From positions 1 through 19,794 of the forward strand of contig JABYQR010000564.1 in NCBI GenBank assembly GCA_022592445.1: a stretch of 19,794 bases of DNA, read 5' to 3'. Shown here one piece after another: positions 1 to 10,231 of this stretch. The stretch's first letter is position 1, and every line of letters begins with the position of its first letter. The stretch is from Cytidiella melzeri. Lineage: Eukaryota; Basidiomycota; Agaricomycetes; Polyporales; Irpicaceae. The notes under the pieces were generated by a model. It searched no databases, was not told where the DNA came from, and saw only the letters and a program-made list of their open reading frames with translations. The translations under genes and the position numbers were made by a program.

Positions 1-1
1 C

Positions 2-3000
2 CCTAGTCGTATTGTTTCAGGTCAGACCCGACATGCCCTCGCTGCTGTCTCTCCCAATGGCGATCCGCTCTATCTCTCTCCCGAGATGACCGGCGTATTG
101 TAGGTGTTATGAAAATCGGTCTTGCATTGTGCTGATAAGTTTTGTTAGGCCGGACAACAATTCACAGAATCAGCGGGCGAACGCCGCTGCTGACGGCGAG
201 ATGACGATGACACCGAAATCTCACTGCCGGTTCTATTTCCGTGCCATGGAGCAGCTGGTATTCTCTCTACTGGGCCAGTTACCTGCGGAATTTGGTGTTC
301 GCCTTGACCGGGAATCCTTTCTCAAGTCAATCACTGCCACACTGCCGGATGGAGTTTTCTCTGCAGACAACTATGACCTTGGGCCAACCGGTTCCATGCA
401 CCAGCCCGACGTCGAGCTGCAGGCGCGACGTAATGAGGTTCGATGCAAGATTACTGAGTTACACGATGTCTACGCACATGCCATCCCCGACATGACCTGC
501 GTCCCGTCCTCCACCAACAGCAGTGGAGAACCTAGCCGTACCGTTGGACGACCCCCGCGGGGAGTTATTACCATTCCAAAGACCGTGCGGTCTAGCGAAG
601 TCCAGGCACCAACTCGTGAGTGTTCAGGTTTGGTATGGGTTCCTCAGCTCATTGTTTCGCCTGTAGGTGTCTCAAAAACGCAACTTCAGAAGCAAATACA
701 CGTATCTCAGAAGCAACAAACCGCACCGATTGCTTCCCACACTCCGCACTTCATGTCGCGCGCAAAGCGTGTGCGTCCCGAGGCACCGGTCCCGCAGGAA
801 CCTCCCCCCAAACGACGCAAGACTGCACCTACCCAGCTGCCGCCCACATCTTCGAATGGCGCTTCTCTGTAAGTCCTTTACCTCTTATTCGCCGGGGTCT
901 CTTGTAAACTCTTTCAAATCAGGCTCAACGGCCATCCTATTGACGGTGTTTTGACTCCTCTGTCAAGCCCCTGTCCCTCCCCTCAACTTGGTACTTTCCC
1001 CTCGCGATCTCTCCGCCAGTCTACCTCTCACGCACGGCGCCTGTATCCCGCTGAGTCTGATGCTGAAGATGACGACGACGACAAAGATTATCGACCCAGT
1101 CCTTCGGCCGGTTGTCTCAGTGATACCCATGCGGGTGGAGCCTACACACGAGACAGTGGAAATGAGGTTGGTGAGGGTGTCACCGAGCAGCATGTCGACC
1201 GCGAGTACCCGGACGATGGAGACCATCAGGACGAAGACGATGAGGCTGAGGAGGACTACATCGGCGCTGGTGGCCTAACGTCTTTCCCAGACTCTGGGTA
1301 CACCACGCCCAATCAACCTTCGCCAAGGCAGCGCAATCGTACGTCCCGCGCGGTTTGCTGGCATTTATGACTCATGCTCATACGACTCTTTTGCAGGTGA
1401 AATTTGGTTGGGCAGTATGTCAATGAAGAGTATCGAGGCAGCTCGTGATGCAGTCACTCAGGCCGAGTCGGATATGAAGACCGCGTCGAAGGAGACGATA
1501 GCCACGGTGATCGATGCGTTGGACAGTATCGCGCGGTCAATGCCAGAAGACCCAGCTGCCGGAGCTCACAACGATAATATTATAGCCGTTACTCGCGAAT
1601 ACTCCACCAATATTGGCAAATTGCGTACATTTACCAATCACACCGCGGTGTGGTTGATGGCGTGTCGTCAGCGGGTCATGGTCTCGGAGTCAGTGCTGCT
1701 GAGTCACCTTCTTGGGGCTTGCAAAGAGCGCATCTCCGCGGTGGTGGGTTCTCTGCACAATGCTCAAACCCAACCCGGTGGCGGCAGCGTTGATACCACC
1801 AACCCTGTAGAACAAGGGATCCCAAGCTTGGCACGACATGTGCTCGACTTCCTGATGTGCTCCAGCTGCGCCGCTCCTGCTCTGGTGCTTTACGCCCGCG
1901 AATACTTTCCGGATCTACCAGCACTGTCCTTCCGCCTCCATCCTCCCCGCTCGTTGTTGGCAGGAGCAGATCTTTGTCGTCACGCGGAGACCCAGATTGT
2001 CAGGATTGCATGTACCTGGTTCGGCATTCCCTCCAACTTCCTTACCGAGGCTCGCAGCGACTTCATTCGCATTGTGGTCAAGAATGTCGGGTGGGGAATG
2101 TGCCTGTTGGAGCATACGTGGCGCATTTATGAAACGATGCCTGCATGGCTGTTCAATGACAACATTGAACCTCGTCGCAACGCCGCTGCGGCTGGATACG
2201 TACCGGGGTCCATGTCTACCTTCGAAGCGTCTTTGGCGCAATCCGTCGTTGCTACACCCACATCAGATGTCTTCTCCCTCCTCCATAATCTACCGCAGAG
2301 ATACGAATCGTTGGTACAATCTGCCCGCACCTTCGTTGAGCATACCCACAAGTCGCACCCGCAAAAAAAAACGCCATCGGATATCTTGACTGGAGGCTCT
2401 GGGAATGCGGTCGCTATGTTGCCTACGCCCACCCCGCAATCTTTACCCACCAAGGAAACGGTTCGCTACATGGTTTCCTTCATCCGCGACGCGTATCTGT
2501 TGCGGAGCTGCTACAATGGCCAGACCGTAGCCAATGCGACACCGGAGCAGCGTCGCATCCTCACCAATATCGACCTCTTTATGCCCCTCCGTGATCTAGC
2601 GCCTTCTCGCCGGGCCATGATCCTTGGAATTACGCCTGCCGTAGCCAAAACCAAATCAGGCCTGTTTTCGCTGCTTGTGTCGCGACTGATAACGTACAAC
2701 ACCCATCCCATCACCGACTCTAGCAACGATGACCGCCAAGTACTCTTCGCAGACCTAGACGATTTCGACGCTTGGCTTCAACGCATGCGCCAGAAGTACA
2801 ATGCAAACAAACCAGATGATGCGTTCTTCTGCAATATCATAGCGTTCACGGTGCGACCGCAGACAAAACGAGTTCTCGCCAACAAGAAGCTGATTTGGAA
2901 CCTGGTCTGCGATTGTGACTGGGAGGACCAACACCACATGTCATTTTCCAACGCCTGGGATTGGTTGCAATTCATCGAGGACAACGTTCCAAGCGTTGGC

Positions 3001-3336
3001 ACCCTCACAAGATACCTCGTGCTCGCTGACCTCTGCAGTGCTCAAGCGGTGCAGTTACCCACTTTTCAGGACATGGCCTACACCATCCGCAAAGTCGACG
3101 CCGGTGCTCTGGACGGCTTACGAAGATTGCGCTATCTTCCTCGCTCGGATGTCCGTAAGCCTCCTCCACCGCCGTTACACGAGATCCAGGACGCCCTGGA
3201 GAGGTTTTTCGGTGATGTTCAAGAACACCTTGCGCACGAGGCGGAGGAGTTTGGTTGGAATCTGATCAACGCAGAGCACAGCTTATGCAAAATCGGCCGA
3301 ATGGTCCGTGCGAAGTTTTATGCGGCACTACGGTAA
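2..3336 (+). CDS. Unrecognised large protein, 5' end outside the window; basic cluster, acidic tracts, long C-terminal domain
   Basis: Hand-spliced exons: 2..99 (possibly starting at 21 after a TTTCAG acceptor), 149..615, 667..868, 923..1338, 1397..3336. The introns are 49, 51, 54 and 58 nt, with donors GTAGGT, GTGAGT, GTAAGT and GTACGT. The joined frame is open for 3123 nt, about 1040 residues plus TAA at 3334-3336. No start codon is assigned because the frame is open to the left edge. The N-terminal third is largely polar. It has a basic, NLS-like cluster around PPPKRRKT (about nt 806-829), then acidic runs DAEDDDDDKDY (about 1062-1094) and HQDEDDEAEEDY. The last exon gives about 646 residues of ordered-looking, mostly helical composition with many W, C and L residues and no motif I recognise. 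No signal peptide or membrane segment is evident. A nuclear location is inferred from the basic cluster only. The 51-nt intron is a multiple of three with no stop, so its retention would keep the frame. Confidence 0.75.
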
Positions 3337-4390
3337 TGTCTTCGAACGTACACTGTTCCAGCCTCTGGTTTATCATAATTTTACTTCGCCTGGTTATGAC
3401 CGTCCTGTAATTACTATACGCAATACTGTATTTTCACGGGCTCTGTTGCGTGCTATCCGGTTTGTGAACTTAAAGTGACGGCGTCACACTACCCCTTCAT
3501 GCGGGATGTCACGGTACGATCGTAGCATTAGCCCCCCACCACACATTCCAGCCCTAACGGGTGCGCCGTTATGGTTACTCACGATGACCCAGGGCAAGGA
3601 TACTTTAGAGCTTCAAGGTAGCGTCAGATGGCTAAACCGTCAATAAGAGGTGGTGAGCCAAGGAACTACTTCACGTGTCGCTCATCATTGCACTAATCAA
3701 ACCCACTTGCCTGCCTCAAGGGTCTCTCGGAGCTTGAAACTAGTGTCTCACCAAGATCAAAACTAAAGTCAACGTCTAACCAAGCTCGAGATTAACGTCA
3801 AATCGCCAGAGACCGCGGTCAAACGGGCCAATGAGAGAAGGTGAGATTATCAGAGCCACCGCTTCGGGTGTGGCGTATCATTGCACTAATAAAACACATT
3901 TGCCTGCCCAGGTTAGCTCAGGAAGGGGTCTCTCCGAGATTGAAAGTAATGTCGAATCGCTGCAAACCGCAGTCAAACAGAGCCAATGAGAGGAGGTGAG
4001 ACTATCAGAACCACCGCTTCACGTGTGGCGTATCATTGCATTATCAAACACATTTGCCTGAGTAAGGTAGCCAGGGCCAGGGAATTCTCGGTGCGTGAAC
4101 GCACACACAAACACCGGAACGACGCATGCGGTTGTCTCTTGTGGCAATGCCAGCCATAGGCCGGTAGACTCGCCAGCCAGTCTGGTCACAAGCTTCAGGC
4201 ACGTTAACGGAGACAAGCAAAGGATACGCGCGAGCTTGCGAACCCGAACGTATGTGTACAAGCCTGATGACCCAGTACCTCTGCGGTACCACCCATCAAA
4301 TTCACCAACCTCTACGACCCTAGTCAAGGAGGCCACCGCGATCGTTACATCCAGCCTTTGAAGTACACCGCTCCGTTTCCCTCTACAACA
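3337..4390. other. Intergenic region without a supported gene
   Basis: The stretch lies between the stop of the large left-hand gene and the first ATG of the F-box gene. Reading both strands I see only open frames that lack ATG starts, splice support or protein-like composition. The minus-strand open stretch at 4019-4606 overlaps the repeats and the F-box first exons and looks like chance. The right two thirds hold the three-copy direct repeat listed separately. The last 300 bp are presumably the promoter of the F-box gene. No clear TATA box was found. Confidence 0.6.
3640..4100. repeat. Three imperfect direct copies of a repeat of about 105-115 bp, spaced 193 and 155 bp
   Basis: Each copy runs in the same order: CAATRAGAG-GGTGAG, then (copies 2 and 3) a CCACCGCTTC box, then a GTGTSGC-ATCATTGCA box, an AAACMCAYTTGCCTG box, and a TCTCTCGGAG-like box followed by TTGAAA or GTGAAC. 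The ATCATTGCA box starts at 3684, 3877 and 4032. Part of the spacer is also repeated: a block with GAGACCGCGGTCAAAC (about 3808) has a diverged partner with CAAACCGCAGTCAAAC (about 3962). Copies differ by scattered substitutions and indels, as expected of old duplications. No ORF or terminal inverted repeat was seen. Possible origins are local tandem duplication or a non-autonomous element remnant. Confidence 0.75.
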
Positions 4391-5736
4391 ATGTCTACAT
4401 CCACACCTGGTACGTATCACATAACCCATGGACATGACGAATATGTGCTCATCCATTCCTGCAAGTATTGCCGGAAGACGTCCTGAGGAAAATATTTGAA
4501 CTCCTGGAAGGCCACCTTTGTACGCTGAAGCGTATTTCTCGCTCAAGCCGATATTTTCGTCTACTGGTGTCGTACATTCTTTTCCGGCATGTGCGCTACG
4601 AAGCATCGAGTGGGCGGTCCTGCTTGGACAACCTGCGAGACGTGGAGGGATATATTTGCCCTGTTTCTCATCTTACGCGCACCCTTCGAATTCGAGGCTC
4701 CCTGCAAGACGTCCTCACTCGTCCTACTTTAGCACCCTCTCTCATATCGCTGTGCAGCCTGGAGGGCGTGCTGACCACATTTCCTAACATCGATGAGCTG
4801 CGCATCTCAAATGTTGCATGGCATTACTGCCGCGAGCACACCGAGCCTTACTGTGTCAACCCCGAACCATCCCGGGTTTTGAAGTCGGTCTCGTTGAGCG
4901 ACATCATCGTTCACCCCCGAGTCCCTGGCGACCCATACCAGATACTCCACCTCTGGGGCCAAGTAGATGCACTCTCATTTATCCGGGTCTGTACATTTCA
5001 GCACGCGTGTCTCACTCCCATACCAGATTGCCAGGAAATGGTCACCAGGGCCTGCTTGCGCTCGTTGACCACCGACTTCTTTGCTGCTCCCCCCCCTTCT
5101 GGCCGCCCCCGTGTTCTCACCGAGCAAACCGTACACACGTTGAACTTGCTGACGGTCACGCCGGAGTGGACTGACATATTACGCAACATGCTTCGTCGGT
5201 CAATTCAGCATTTGTCACTTAGGTTTTGTCGGTACCCCTTCCAAGGTTCGTTCCATCGGATGTATTAGCTTCAACCCGTATCTTACCACAGCTATTCAGC
5301 AAATTCGGTCCCCTGGGCCGTCCTGAGTCTGCAGAAGTGCACACAATTGCATACCCTACGCTTGGTGATACCATGCTCGCGACTCACGAGGGGAAACGGT
5401 ACCCGCGTCTCCGATCTACTTCGTACCGTCCCGCCTGGATCTCTGCAACGTCTCTCAATTGATTTTCAGTATCGCCCTCGCTTAGAGAACGATGTCAATG
5501 CCTATGGCATCTCGTATGATTGGGCTCTGGTCGGAGACGCCATCAAAAACATAGGCTCGGTCAAGGTGGTAAGGATCAACTTACCAAACCTTCCAAGGAC
5601 TGTATGGCGTGCGGTCAACGATGGGAGCTCGTGGGGAACAAGGAGAGGACGCGAGAAGGAGATTGGAGCCAGTATTTGCCCTGTCGAACACCACGAGGGT
5701 GACGCCCATGCCCAGCAGCCTCAGAGTGGTACGTGA
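4391..5736 (+). CDS. F-box protein with leucine-rich C-terminal region
   Basis: Model: join 4391..4409, 4466..5245, 5300..5736, which is 411 residues. Exon 1 is only ATG plus 16 nt. Intron 1 (56 nt, GTACGT...GCAAG) and intron 2 (54 nt, GTTCGT...TTCAG) restore a single frame. The N-terminus is a good F-box: residues about 8-50, starting LPEDVLRKIFELLEG and containing RISRSSRYFRLLVSYILFRH. Downstream are spaced leucine segments such as LRIRGSL, IDELRISN, QHLSLRF and LHTLRLV, then LQRLSID, resembling the divergent leucine-rich repeats of fungal FBXL-type proteins. The usual role of such proteins is to bring a substrate to an SCF (Skp1-cullin-F-box) ubiquitin ligase; the substrate is unknown. The 3' end is doubtful. 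After about 5580 the predicted tail is charged and not leucine-rich, while another frame (5640-5728) and 5829-5865 carry leucine-rich fragments. The gene may have more exons or a decayed end. Confidence 0.75.
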
Positions 5737-6427
5737 CCGATATGTAGGGAAGCATGCGTACTTACCTCGTTGCACCCAAAGCTTACCCGGTTGTGCAAAT
5801 CTGTAAACCAAAGAAATGCACATTGGCCCAGCTGCAACGTCTGTCAATCGACGTGCAGGCTTGCAGACATTGACGGCTACCACACCCAACTCGGATTTGA
5901 CCGGCGGCGGCTTCACACACCCTTTCAGATGCAATGCTGATAATTCTGTACGGCTCCTGCATGCATGTACCATAACTCGATGTCCTTGCACTTGAAAATG
6001 CTGACATAAACTGATTTGGGACATCTCGATCCACATGCATGTCCAGTTACATACTACACGTGCCCAGCTCAGTCCACTAACCAGCGCCAACTACCAACCT
6101 CAATCCCGAACTGGTATTACGCTGACACAGGAAGTGGAAACATAACACTGGGTGGCGTTTGATCAGATCGGCGATTCGACCCTTGGTTTTGGTCTTCTGT
6201 GTTTGATGAGATCTGCGGCCCTTGATTTTGTTCTACATACCTCACCGGTGGGCCTTCAAGTCCACAATCGGACTGGCATGTTTTTGGTGCATACAGTACT
6301 GAACAAGTGATAGGTCAGGACAAGACGATGGCAATATTTATTCGGCTCTATGGATTAAGCACGGTATCCCTTCTCATCTCGCTGGGGTTCTTGGACGTGC
6401 GTTCACTCTTGACCGCGCTATTCAGCC
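5737..6427 (+). other. Region between two F-box genes, with leucine-rich-repeat-like coding debris and a short direct repeat
   Basis: The plus-strand segment 5829-5865 encodes QLQRLSID followed by VQACRH and a stop, closely matching LQRLSID within the preceding F-box gene (about 5440). A possible intron 5729-5781 (GTACGT...CCAAAG) would lead into LTRLCKS, but the next junction cannot be closed with an intron of normal size. This suggests lost or decayed 3' exons of the upstream gene. The remainder to 6427 shows no supported gene apart from the short repeat listed separately and presumably holds the promoter of the next gene. Confidence 0.45.
6157..6235. repeat. Two adjacent imperfect copies of a unit of about 36-44 bp
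   Basis: GTTTGATCAGATCGGCGATT at 6157 is followed by CGACCCTTGGTTTTGGTCTT. At 6201 a shorter version begins with GTTTGATGAGATCTGCGGCC and continues CTTGATTTTGTTCT. The copies abut head to tail. The repeat lies about 200 bp upstream of the second F-box type gene, and no function can be read from it. Confidence 0.5.
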
Positions 6428-7453
6428 ATGTCCGACGATCTCAAACTTGAAGAACCCCCTGCGCCGTTCTCCCTCACCACCGCGCGAAAATGGGCGGCGG
6501 TCGTTCCGGCTGAAACTACCGAACGCATTCTTGACTTTATCGTTTTGGACGCTCATGAGCACTGGCACAACAAGCAAACCAGCGACGCATGTAAACCTGC
6601 CCATGCACCTGACCACCTCTGCCAATTCGACCCTCGACGTAGTCTCCCTTCGAAAGCCGCCGTCCAAAGCATACGCAAATTATTGGCGACTCATCCGTGC
6701 TTTGTATTACCTTTCCTGTCCCGGCTCTACCGTCGCCTCAGACTTATCAACGTCCGCCCCCCCACTATTCTGCAGCGCGTTCAGTCACACTTATACCAGC
6801 TTGGGCTGTCAATGGTGAAGGAGCTCATTCTCCAAGGCGGCCTCTTCTCTTATACCGCAGTGACACTTGAAGCCCTTGCAGCGTTATTGCACCACTGCGG
6901 CTCACAGCTCTCCACCGTCTCAATTGAGGGTATGGCTTGGTCAGACGCTGTTGATCGCCTGCCAGATGCCTACCGTCCCCCTTCAACGTGCCCAACCGTA
7001 TTCATCAACCGCCTCGTCCCTAGTACATGTGATCACATTCGCTCCTACCATGATTCCGGCAATTCTTCCCGCGCAGACTGGGCATCGGACGATTCTCTCT
7101 CCACCGACCACAGCATTCATGACACGCCTGAAGACCTACGTCCCGAGTGCTGCAAACCTGGCGTTTGCGACCAAATTTGGAACATCCTCAAAGCGTTTGG
7201 CAACATCGGTGAGCTGCGGATTGCAGATGGGCGGCTGGGTAATCCTGGTGTCCTACCACAGGCTCAGGACATCCGTAATCACCTCAGCAACATCACAATC
7301 CATCATTTTTCCTACGTCTTTCTTGCCCGCCAAATCGACTATTGTGTTTTGCCTCCGTTGATTACAATTCCCCTACTATCGTGTGTCTCAAAGTATGAAT
7401 ATTTGTTGCCGCCGCCGAAGTCTAGGCTAAATAAGGTAGTCTGCAGCAAGTAA
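6428..7453 (+). CDS. Divergent F-box-like protein, single exon, 341 residues
   Basis: The ATG at 6428 sits in a good context (CAGCCATGTCC) and the frame is open to TAA at 7451-7453 with no intron needed. Residues about 27-40 (VVPAETTERILDFI) match the first half of a fungal F-box. The expected second half appears only after an insertion of about 40 residues rich in His and Cys, as SIRKLLATHPCFVLPFLSRL followed by YRRLRL. Beyond this are weak leucine-rich segments (KELILQG, QLSTVSIEGM, GELRIADGRL) and an acidic, Ser/Asp-rich insert with a CCKPGVC motif. The likely role is an F-box type adaptor, but the motif is weaker than in the neighbouring gene. The C-terminus ends abruptly after LLPPPKSRLNKVV without a typical last repeat, so the protein may be truncated relative to its family. 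The next gene starts only 51 bp downstream. Confidence 0.6.
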   Translation: MSDDLKLEEPPAPFSLTTARKWAAVVPAETTERILDFIVLDAHEHWHNKQTSDACKPAHAPDHLCQFDPRRSLPSKAAVQSIRKLLATHPCFVLPFLSRLYRRLRLINVRPPTILQRVQSHLYQLGLSMVKELILQGGLFSYTAVTLEALAALLHHCGSQLSTVSIEGMAWSDAVDRLPDAYRPPSTCPTVFINRLVPSTCDHIRSYHDSGNSSRADWASDDSLSTDHSIHDTPEDLRPECCKPGVCDQIWNILKAFGNIGELRIADGRLGNPGVLPQAQDIRNHLSNITIHHFSYVFLARQIDYCVLPPLITIPLLSCVSKYEYLLPPPKSRLNKVVCSK

Positions 7454-7504
7454 AAAGCGAAGGTCAACATCTTAGCCCTTCAGTATCCTTCGTCGCCCTG
7501 TATC

Positions 7505-10172
7505 ATGACACGCAGCCGTGGCCAACCTCGCCCTCGCCCTCATGTCACTGGGAATGCGGCAGCACCTCGTCTCACACGGTCATCTGCTCGCCAACTTGAA
7601 GAAGCTGCCCAATCGACGACGGAAGCAGTTCAACCTCCCACCAGCGAACAGGACGTTCTAGCAGTTCCTGTTGCCGCTTTGGGCGGAGGGGGATCTACCA
7701 CTCTGCTTGCCGACGCTACTGGTGCACACAATGCAAACTTCATCCCGAACAGTACTCCGCATAGCTCTTTCTCGCAACAGACGACTTTGAGTCACAACGA
7801 CGAGGACTTGGCCGCAGAATCCGGAGGTAAGGACCGGCGAGTGTGGCCGGGCGTTCGCGAACTGATGTTTTGCCTTGCAGGACTGCCCGAAAATTCTACC
7901 TTGGTGATGAGGGAGTTGTCACCGGCAGGGGAGCCTGTACAGATTCTGCCAGACGAATGTAAGTCTCAGTGTATGTTGGTTGTCCCTGGCCGACATGAAT
8001 ACGTGTCATTTGCTGCAGCCACTCATCCAGTTCTCAATAACGGAGACACACCTCATCCGGCCGATACCACCGGTCCCGGGACTCAACCTCAGTTACCATT
8101 ATATCCAGATCAAGCCACTCTGTCTGTGCAAGATGCTTCGGCAGCACAACCCACCGTAAGCCTGTGTCTCACATCGTATTGAGGGTGTATGCCGCTATGT
8201 CGGTGCTGAACACCATTTCATAGGGGAATCAGTTTTCTTTGCCGGGCTCAGCAACAGCCGCAACAGCTATCAACGCTCCATCGAGGCCCATGATTTCTCT
8301 CGAGCACTACTACGACCCAATTGAGGCTGACTCTGCAGTACGCAGCCGTTTGCGTCATGGCCTGGATACATCGTCTCTGGCCAGCCAGGCACCTTCATCT
8401 CCTGCACTTCAGAGCCCGACGACTGACAACTGGTCATCTGCCAATACCATGCAGGGGCATGGCCCAGGACCTTCGTCCTCAGCATTGGGTGAGTCCATTC
8501 GTTGGTTTCTCCCCACCGCCATTGATGATTAATGTTTGGCGTGTTTGACGTCCTACCTTCCAGAACACGCACCAAGTGCCTGGGAAAGTATGGTTGCTGC
8601 AGCGGCAGCAGTCCCACTAGACCACAGATTTGTCACCGAGGACTTCCGCTGTAGTAACAGCCGCCCGCCATCCGCGATGCCCCATATTTTCAACACCGCG
8701 TCGAACTCACAGGCATTGATCAACCCAATGAATCGCTTTACTGCCGGCAGCCCAGTCATGACCCATGTGTCACATCCTGCGCTTGCCTCTAACAGGCAGC
8801 AGTCTCACTACATCGTGATATGCCTGAAAGTGCACCCCTTAGTCACTCGCCCGATTACCAATGTGGTTGGCGTGTCGGTGGCGTTAATGCCAAGGACCAT
8901 TGGAGACTTGCTGCGCGCGGTTGCACCTGAGCGCATCTGGACGACAATCAGCAATGCGGTCATGACTCATTCTACCGGCGGTACCTATCGTATTGGCATG
9001 GCACAGACGGAATGTACACTCGTCCCGGATTCTATTTGCGGCTCCATGGGGGCAATGTCGCAGCGACAACCGATTCTTGACATGGTTGAACTGACAACCG
9101 CACTATATGGGACTCAACTTTGCCGTTGATACTTGCAGAACCTCCAAGGGACTTAGCGGTGGCTGGGGTTGGCACAGCACCACCGCCGATGTGTTTTCGA
9201 CTTTGCATCTATCCATCGTACTGGACGGTAAGTAATTCACGCTTTTGGCGCATGCGGCAGATACCAGTGCTGATGTGCATGTAGCACTCCTTTGCCTCGC
9301 CATTGGTGCAATCCAACCGCCATCTCGGTGTTGGCCACGGTAGCCTGCCGCCGACCCCCTTGTCCGCTGATTCTGTGGTGAGCCAGAGTGAGCAGTTGTA
9401 TGCAATGAGTGTTTTTAACGCACAAAATCTGCCAGATGCCAAGTCCTTTGCAGGTCAACATCAACGCCGCTCTCCCCCACATCCGTCCGGAACCCACAGG
9501 TGGTATGCCGTTCCATGTAACTGTTGGTAACGACACACTTGCTCGACCAATCCGCAGCAGGTCCGCCATCTCCTTGAAGTGACGTACCTGCTAGACCGTG
9601 AGTTTAAGGACGTCGGGGTAGAATTGGCACATCTGGAGGAGTCGTCAAACCGCGTGTACCAACAAATTCGTCGCACCATGCTGGTTGAATACGTGATGTG
9701 GACTTTGGCTGCCAATAACAGCTCCGGATGGATAGAAGCGAGGACAAGAGTGGCAGGTGGATCCGTGCTCAGACTGCGGACCAACGATGGCCTGATCATT
9801 GCTGCGACCGAAGTTGGGATGTGGGCAGGTTTAAACTGGAGAACCCACAACAATACCTATACCATGGTCCGTCGCCTTCGCTGTACGTACGACTTCATGT
9901 GTACTCGCCTCAGCCCCGGCGGGCAGGAAATGACAGACCAGCAGCAAGAGCGGGAACAGACTCAACTGGCTCTGCTGGCGCTGGCTTTTTCCCCACGCAA
10001 GCTGGTCCCAATCACCGGTGACGAACCTCGTATCAAGGTGCTATCTATAGCCGGTATAGATATGTTGGGCCTCGGGGATCCATTCCAGTCATTGCAACTT
10101 GTTACAGATGCGACATATACCTGTAAATGGATTTTACCGGTTGGGGGCGAGATATCCTTGGAGGATGGCTAA
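7505..10172 (+). CDS. Unrecognised multi-exon protein (about 696 residues in the best model)
   Basis: Model: join 7505..7826, 7881..7958, 8019..8155, 8224..8488, 8564..9084, 9285..9377, 9454..9516, 9561..10172, which sums to 2091 nt and stays in frame to TAA at 10170-10172. Most junctions have good signals (GTAAGG, GTAAGT, GTAAGC, GTGAGT, GTGAGC donors). The weak points are GTTGAA at 9085 and GTAACT at 9517. The N-terminal 250 residues are Ser/Thr/Pro/Gln-rich and probably disordered, starting MTRSRGQPRPRPHV. The middle (exon 5) is ordered, with a beta-rich stretch around ICLKVHPLV and NVVGVSVALM. The last exon has a helical segment (VRHLLEVTYLLDREFKDVG), a Trp-rich stretch around VMWTLAANNSSGWIEAR and a Gln/Glu-rich helix. 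No catalytic or binding motif was recognised and no function is proposed. It converges on the JmjC gene with 59 bp between stops. Confidence 0.6.
9139..9227 (+). other. Candidate alternative or frame-incompatible exon inside the 7505-10172 gene
   Basis: The 89-nt segment is flanked by a good acceptor (ACTTGCAG at 9131-9138, with TTGAT upstream) and a good donor (GTAAGT at 9228), and its proline-rich frame (PPRDLAVAGVGTAPPPM...) is open. Its length is not a multiple of three. From the preceding exon I found no canonical donor that enters it cleanly in the frame that matches the next exon: 9085 gives a stop or the wrong frame, 9014 creates TAA, and 8981 (GTACCT) fits by phase but would discard about 50 protein-like codons. 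Skipping it gives a consistent frame. It may be an alternative exon, or a sign that the gene has begun to decay. Confidence 0.4.
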
Positions 10173-10231
10173 CAGAGGTAGTGTAGAGGTTTATATAGAA
10201 TACAATAGTAGCTTACTGCAGCTGTTTGTAT

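Noticed and set aside
4019..4606. Minus-strand open frame of 195 codons
   Set aside because: It lies across the direct repeat and the opposite strand of the well-supported F-box exons, with no splice or composition support.
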